From positions 1-56,173 of the forward strand of contig JBFMAV010000025.1 of assembly GCA_040755535.1 (NCBI GenBank): DNA of 56,173 nucleotides. Direction: 5' to 3'. This DNA comes from Aquabacter sp040755535 (GTDB taxonomy: Bacteria > Pseudomonadota > Alphaproteobacteria > Rhizobiales > Xanthobacteraceae). The notes beneath the pieces were generated by a model that worked only from the letters and a program-made list of their open reading frames with translations, searched no databases and was not told where the DNA came from. Positions 53,188-56,173 of the stretch are shown in pieces (within the stretch, counting starts at the first letter, position 1; every line of letters begins with the position of its first letter). Both the position numbers and the translations under genes were made by a program.

Positions 53188-53793
53188 ATGAAACTCTATT
53201 GGGCGCCCCACACCCGCGCCTTCCGCGCCTTGTGGATGCTGGAGGAATCCGGCCTTCCCTATGAGCGCGAGCGGCTGGACCTCAACGGGCCGGAAATCCA
53301 TAGCCCGCGCTACCGCGCCATCAATCCCATGATGAAGGTGCCGGCGCTGGAGGATGGCGAGGCGCGGCTCGCCGAGAGCGGCGCCATCTGCGCCTATATC
53401 GCCGACCGTGCGCCCGAGGCGAAGCTCGCCCCCGCCATCGGCGACCCCGCGCGCGGGCGCTATCTGCACTGGATGTTCTTCGACGCCGCCTGCGTGGAGG
53501 CCGCCTTCACCGAGAAACTCGCCAATCTCCAGATCCCCGCCCGCTCCGCCGGCTGGGGCTCCTATGACCGGGTCATGGAGGTGATCGAGGAGTTGGTCGC
53601 GCCCGGCCCCTGGGCCATGGGCGGGCAGTTCACCGCCGTCGATGTGATGCTCGGCACCGACATCTGGTACGGCCTGCATCTGCTGAAAGTGATCAAGGAT
53701 CGCCCGATCCTGGACGCCTATGTCGCCCGCTGCGTCACCCGCCCCGCCTTCCAGCGCGCCGAAGCCATCGAGGCGGAGGCGCTCGCGCGGTGA
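53188..53793 (+). CDS. Glutathione S-transferase family protein
   Basis: 201-residue cytosolic GST-like protein. The thioredoxin-like N-terminal domain (1-78) has KLYWAPHTRAFRALWMLEE, the cis-Pro region MMKVPALEDG and the glutathione-contact LAESGAICAYIAD. The all-alpha C-terminal domain (about 85-201) includes FTAVDVMLGTDIWYG. The usual N-terminal Ser/Cys position is occupied by Thr/Arg (HTRAFR), so catalytic class is uncertain. It lies 33 bp after the YadGH-like pair and may be co-transcribed; it converges on the exporter gene with a 6-bp gap. Confidence 0.9.
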   Translation: MKLYWAPHTRAFRALWMLEESGLPYERERLDLNGPEIHSPRYRAINPMMKVPALEDGEARLAESGAICAYIADRAPEAKLAPAIGDPARGRYLHWMFFDAACVEAAFTEKLANLQIPARSAGWGSYDRVMEVIEELVAPGPWAMGGQFTAVDVMLGTDIWYGLHLLKVIKDRPILDAYVARCVTRPAFQRAEAIEAEALAR

Positions 53794-53799
53794 GGGGGC

Positions 53800-55614
53800 T
53801 CACGCCGCCGCGGTGAACTGCAGGGCGGCGAGGCGGGCGTAAAGGCCGCCTTTGGCGACCAGTTCGGCATGGGTGCCTTGGTCCACGAGGCGGCCGGCTT
53901 CCATCACCAGGATGCGGTCGGCCGACAGCACGGTGGAGAGGCGGTGGGCGATGACCAGCGTGGTGCGCCCGCGCATGGAATGGTCGAGCGCGGTCTGGAC
54001 CAGGGTCTCGCTTTCCGCATCCAGCGCCGAGGTGGCCTCGTCCAGCAGCAGGATGGGGGCGGCGCGCAGGATGGCGCGGGCGATGACGATGCGCTGGCGC
54101 TGGCCGCCCGACAGGGTCACGCCGCGTTCCCCGACCTGCGTGTCCCAGCTTTGCGGCAGGCGGGCGACGAACTCGTCCACCAGCGCGGCGCGGCCCGCCG
54201 CTTCCACCTCTGGGTCACTGGCGTCGGGGCGGGCGAGGCGGATGTTCTCGCGCACCGTGTCGGCGAAGATCGCCACCTCCTGCGGCACCAGGGCCAGCGC
54301 CCGGCGCACCGCCTGCGGATCGCACAGGGCCGTGTCCACGCCGTCCAGCAGGATGCGCCCCGCCTGCGGGTCGTAGAAGCGTTCCAGCAGCTGGAACACC
54401 GTGCTCTTGCCCGCGCCCGAGGGGCCGACCAGCGCCACGCGCTCGCCGGGCCGCACAATGAAGCTCACGTCGTCCAATGCCTTCTGGCCCGGGCGGGTGG
54501 GATAAGAGAAGCTCACGCGCTCGAAGGTCACGGCGCCCGAAAGCGGAGCGGGGAGGGGCGCGGGGGCGGCGGGCGCGCGCACCTGCGGCTGCGTCTTCAG
54601 CAATTCCCCTATGCGTTCCGCCGCGCCGGTGGCGGCGGAGACCTCGCCCCAGGTCTGGGAGAGTTCCCCGAGGCTGGAGGCGGCGAGCACCGCGAACAGG
54701 ACGAACTGGCTGAGATCGCCCGCGCTCATGGTTCCCGCGAGCACCGCCTGCGCGCCCACCCACAGCACCGCGACGATGGAGGCGAAGACCAGGAAGATGC
54801 CGCAGCCGGTGAGCGCCGCGCGGGCGCGGGTGGCGGTGCGGGCGGCCTCGAAGGCGCGTTCCGCCTCGCCGGCGAAGCGCGCGCGCGCCGCCTCTTCCGC
54901 GCTGGAGGCCTGGACGGCGCGGATCGCGCCCACCACTTCGGCGGCATAGGCGGAGGCGTCCGCAAGGCGGTCCTGCGCCTGGCGGGTGCGTCCGCGCACC
55001 TTGCGCCCGAAGCCCACCAGCGGCAGCACGATGAAGGGAATGGCCGCGAGCACGAGGCCCGAGAGGCGCGGGCTCGTCACCACCATCATGGCGACCGCGC
55101 CCACGAACAGGGCGACATTGCGTAGCGCGATGGAGGCGGAGGTGGCCAGCGCCACCTTGATATGGGTGGTGTCGGCGGTGAGGCGGGAGGTCAGCTCGCC
55201 CGCGCGCGCAGCGTCATAGAAGGCGCCGTCGAGGCCGACGAGGCGCGCGAACACGGCGGCGCGCAGGTCCGCCACCACCCGCTCGCCGAGCGTCGTCACC
55301 AGATAAAAGCGCGTGGCGGAAGCGGCGGCCAGCACGCCGACCACGATGGCGAGCACGCCGAAATAGCGGTCGATCATGCCCACATGGTCGGTGGCGAAGC
55401 CGTAATCGATCATGCGCCGCACCGCGATGGGCAGGCTCAAGGTGGCGAGCGCGGCCACGGTCAGCGCGCCGAGCGCGGCCAGCACCCGCCCGCGATAGCG
55501 CAGCGCATAAGGCGCGAGGGTGAGGAGGGGGCCGAGGGAACGGCGCTTGCGTCCTTCCGTTGCGGAAGTCTGCGCGCCCCCGACAGGGCTTTCCGATGTG
55601 TCCGCTTGTGTCAA
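53800..55614 (-). CDS. MsbA-like ABC exporter (fused membrane and ATPase domains)
   Basis: 604-residue half-transporter. Six helices span about 30-330. The ATPase domain (about 365-600) has Walker A GPSGAGKST, signature LSGGQRQR, Walker B ILLLDEATSALDAES and H-loop VIAHRLSTV. It should act as a homodimer exporting a lipid or hydrophobic compound. An alphaproteobacterial paralogue of MsbA is likely, but lipid A transport is not shown. The start is TTG at 55614, as no ATG or GTG lies near the expected N-terminus. The rpmE promoter overlaps this start on the other strand. Confidence 0.9.
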   Translation of the reverse strand: MTQADTSESPVGGAQTSATEGRKRRSLGPLLTLAPYALRYRGRVLAALGALTVAALATLSLPIAVRRMIDYGFATDHVGMIDRYFGVLAIVVGVLAAASATRFYLVTTLGERVVADLRAAVFARLVGLDGAFYDAARAGELTSRLTADTTHIKVALATSASIALRNVALFVGAVAMMVVTSPRLSGLVLAAIPFIVLPLVGFGRKVRGRTRQAQDRLADASAYAAEVVGAIRAVQASSAEEAARARFAGEAERAFEAARTATRARAALTGCGIFLVFASIVAVLWVGAQAVLAGTMSAGDLSQFVLFAVLAASSLGELSQTWGEVSAATGAAERIGELLKTQPQVRAPAAPAPLPAPLSGAVTFERVSFSYPTRPGQKALDDVSFIVRPGERVALVGPSGAGKSTVFQLLERFYDPQAGRILLDGVDTALCDPQAVRRALALVPQEVAIFADTVRENIRLARPDASDPEVEAAGRAALVDEFVARLPQSWDTQVGERGVTLSGGQRQRIVIARAILRAAPILLLDEATSALDAESETLVQTALDHSMRGRTTLVIAHRLSTVLSADRILVMEAGRLVDQGTHAELVAKGGLYARLAALQFTAAA

Positions 55615-55634
55615 CGCATGCTCTCGGCTATAGA
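55606..55634 (+). promoter_or_regulatory. rpmE promoter
   Basis: TTGTGT (55606-55611) and TATAGA (55629-55634) are separated by 17 nt, placing the start about 70 nt before rpmE. The -35 element overlaps the first codons of the divergent exporter gene. Confidence 0.65.
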
Positions 55635-55712
55635 CCCGCGACTTCCGTCAGGAAACGAATTCACACCGCTGTCATCGGGCGATGGCGCGCGGCAGCGACA
55701 AGGATTGGTCCC

Positions 55713-55937
55713 ATGAAAAGCGACATTCACCCCGACTACCACTTCATCAAGGTGGTGATGACGGACGGCTCCGAGTACACGACCCGCTCGACCTACGGCA
55801 AGGCGGGTGACTCGCTCCAGCTGGATATCGACCCGCGCACCCATCCCGCCTGGACCGGCGGCACCCAGCAGCTGCTGGATCGCGGCGGTCGCGTCTCGCG
55901 CTTCAAGAACAAGTTCGGCGGCCTGCTGAAGGGCTGA
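55713..55937 (+). CDS. rpmE: 50S ribosomal protein L31
   Basis: 74-residue ribosomal protein L31. The N-terminus MKSDIHPDYHFIKVVMTDG and the middle TYGKAGDSLQLDID and HPAWTGG are characteristic. There is no cysteine, so this is the zinc-free form, common in alphaproteobacteria. The ATG at 55713 is selected by family alignment; an in-frame extension to 55560 is rejected. Confidence 0.96.
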   Translation: MKSDIHPDYHFIKVVMTDGSEYTTRSTYGKAGDSLQLDIDPRTHPAWTGGTQQLLDRGGRVSRFKNKFGGLLKG

Positions 55938-55983
55938 GGTCCGGCCCGGCGGCCCTTCTCCTGATTGGAAGTCCTGCAAAGAA

Positions 55984-56003
55984 GAGCCGCCTCGCGGCGG
56001 CTC
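55984..56003 (+). terminator. Hairpin downstream of rpmE
   Basis: Perfect 8-bp stem GAGCCGCC/GGCGGCTC with a TCGC loop, 46 bp after the rpmE stop. No U-run follows, so its terminator function is uncertain. Confidence 0.4.
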
Positions 56004-56108
56004 AGGCAGGACAGGGAGGACCGTCACACACCCTGGCGGCGGGCGGCGCTGGCCGCGGTCCGGGCGGGCCATGCACCCGCGGGACAGCGTCAGGATGACG
56101 CAAAAGGG

Positions 56109-56123
56109 TTAAGCGGATTTTAA
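56109..56123. promoter_or_regulatory. CtrA-type box
   Basis: TTAA (56109-56112), exactly 7 nt, then TTAA (56120-56123) followed by C. This matches the CtrA recognition pattern TTAA-N7-TTAAC. Any regulated gene would lie beyond the right edge. Confidence 0.5.
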
Positions 56124-56142
56124 CGGCTTTCCGACACCGCGC

Positions 56143-56164
56143 GGCGCCCGAGAGGGCGCCTTTT
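56143..56164 (+). terminator. Intrinsic terminator at the right edge
   Basis: Perfect 7-bp stem GGCGCCC (56143-56149) and GGGCGCC (56154-56160), GAGA loop, followed by TTTT. It lies 205 bp after rpmE and is the best plus-strand terminator behind it. Confidence 0.7.
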
Positions 56165-56173
56165 CGCGTTGGG

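Overview
The window is a GC-rich chromosomal stretch from an alphaproteobacterium of the order Hyphomicrobiales (Rhizobiales), most like the Xanthobacter/Azorhizobium/Ancylobacter group. The evidence is a GcrA cell-cycle regulator, a SAM-II riboswitch ahead of metZ, a double-length dCTP deaminase-like protein, the order gcrA-argD-argF-hslO...apaG-metZ, an mdh-sucCD-sucA-sucB-lpd cluster followed by a tyrosine recombinase, and strong G/C third-codon bias. The content is core metabolism and housekeeping. I see no prophage, insertion sequence, CRISPR array, rRNA or tRNA. The taxonomic placement comes from gene content and order, not from a database search.

Region by region. (1) 1-8.9 kb: gcrA, then the divergent argD-argF pair behind a structured leader, hslO (Hsp33), trkH and apaG, metZ under a SAM-II riboswitch, and the dCTP deaminase-like gene. 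(2) 9-16 kb: a complete phosphate regulon on the minus strand, transcribed phoR-pstS-pstC-pstA-pstB-phoU-phoB, with a triple Pho box ahead of pstS. (3) 16-26.2 kb: secreted and membrane proteins of uncertain role, the potassium transporter Kup, ahcY with a palindromic operator, carD with a folded leader, and a FUSC-family transporter. (4) 26.3-38.1 kb: zapE, then the TCA-cycle cluster mdh-sucC-sucD-sucA-sucB-lpdA, with a YciI-like and a LysE-type gene interspersed. (5) 38.2-46.7 kb: a small membrane protein, a pair of palindromic repeats, xerC, a PadR regulator with two operators, a TPR protein, ispE-ynfA, a polyprenyl diphosphate synthase, and a DUF2007/methyltransferase pair. (6) 46.7-56.2 kb: dnaB-alr, a Kef-type antiporter, a YadGH-type ABC transporter, a glutathione S-transferase, an MsbA-like exporter and rpmE, ending at a CtrA-type motif.

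How the genes work together: PstSCAB imports phosphate while PhoU, PhoR and PhoB sense and control it. metZ makes homocysteine and ahcY regenerates it from S-adenosylhomocysteine; both are preceded by candidate sensors of SAM or SAH status. Mdh, succinyl-CoA synthetase and the 2-oxoglutarate dehydrogenase complex are consecutive TCA-cycle functions. ispE supplies isoprenoid precursors that the nearby polyprenyl synthase extends into a quinone side chain. Three potassium-type systems (TrkH, Kup, Kef-type) lie within 50 kb.

No whole multi-gene system here looks undescribed. The most interesting signals are regulatory: folded leaders of argDF and carD, the SAM-II/metZ start-codon question, paired PadR operators, a SahR-like palindrome at ahcY, REP-like palindromes, an antisense terminator over the phoR stop codon, and a CtrA-type box at the right edge.
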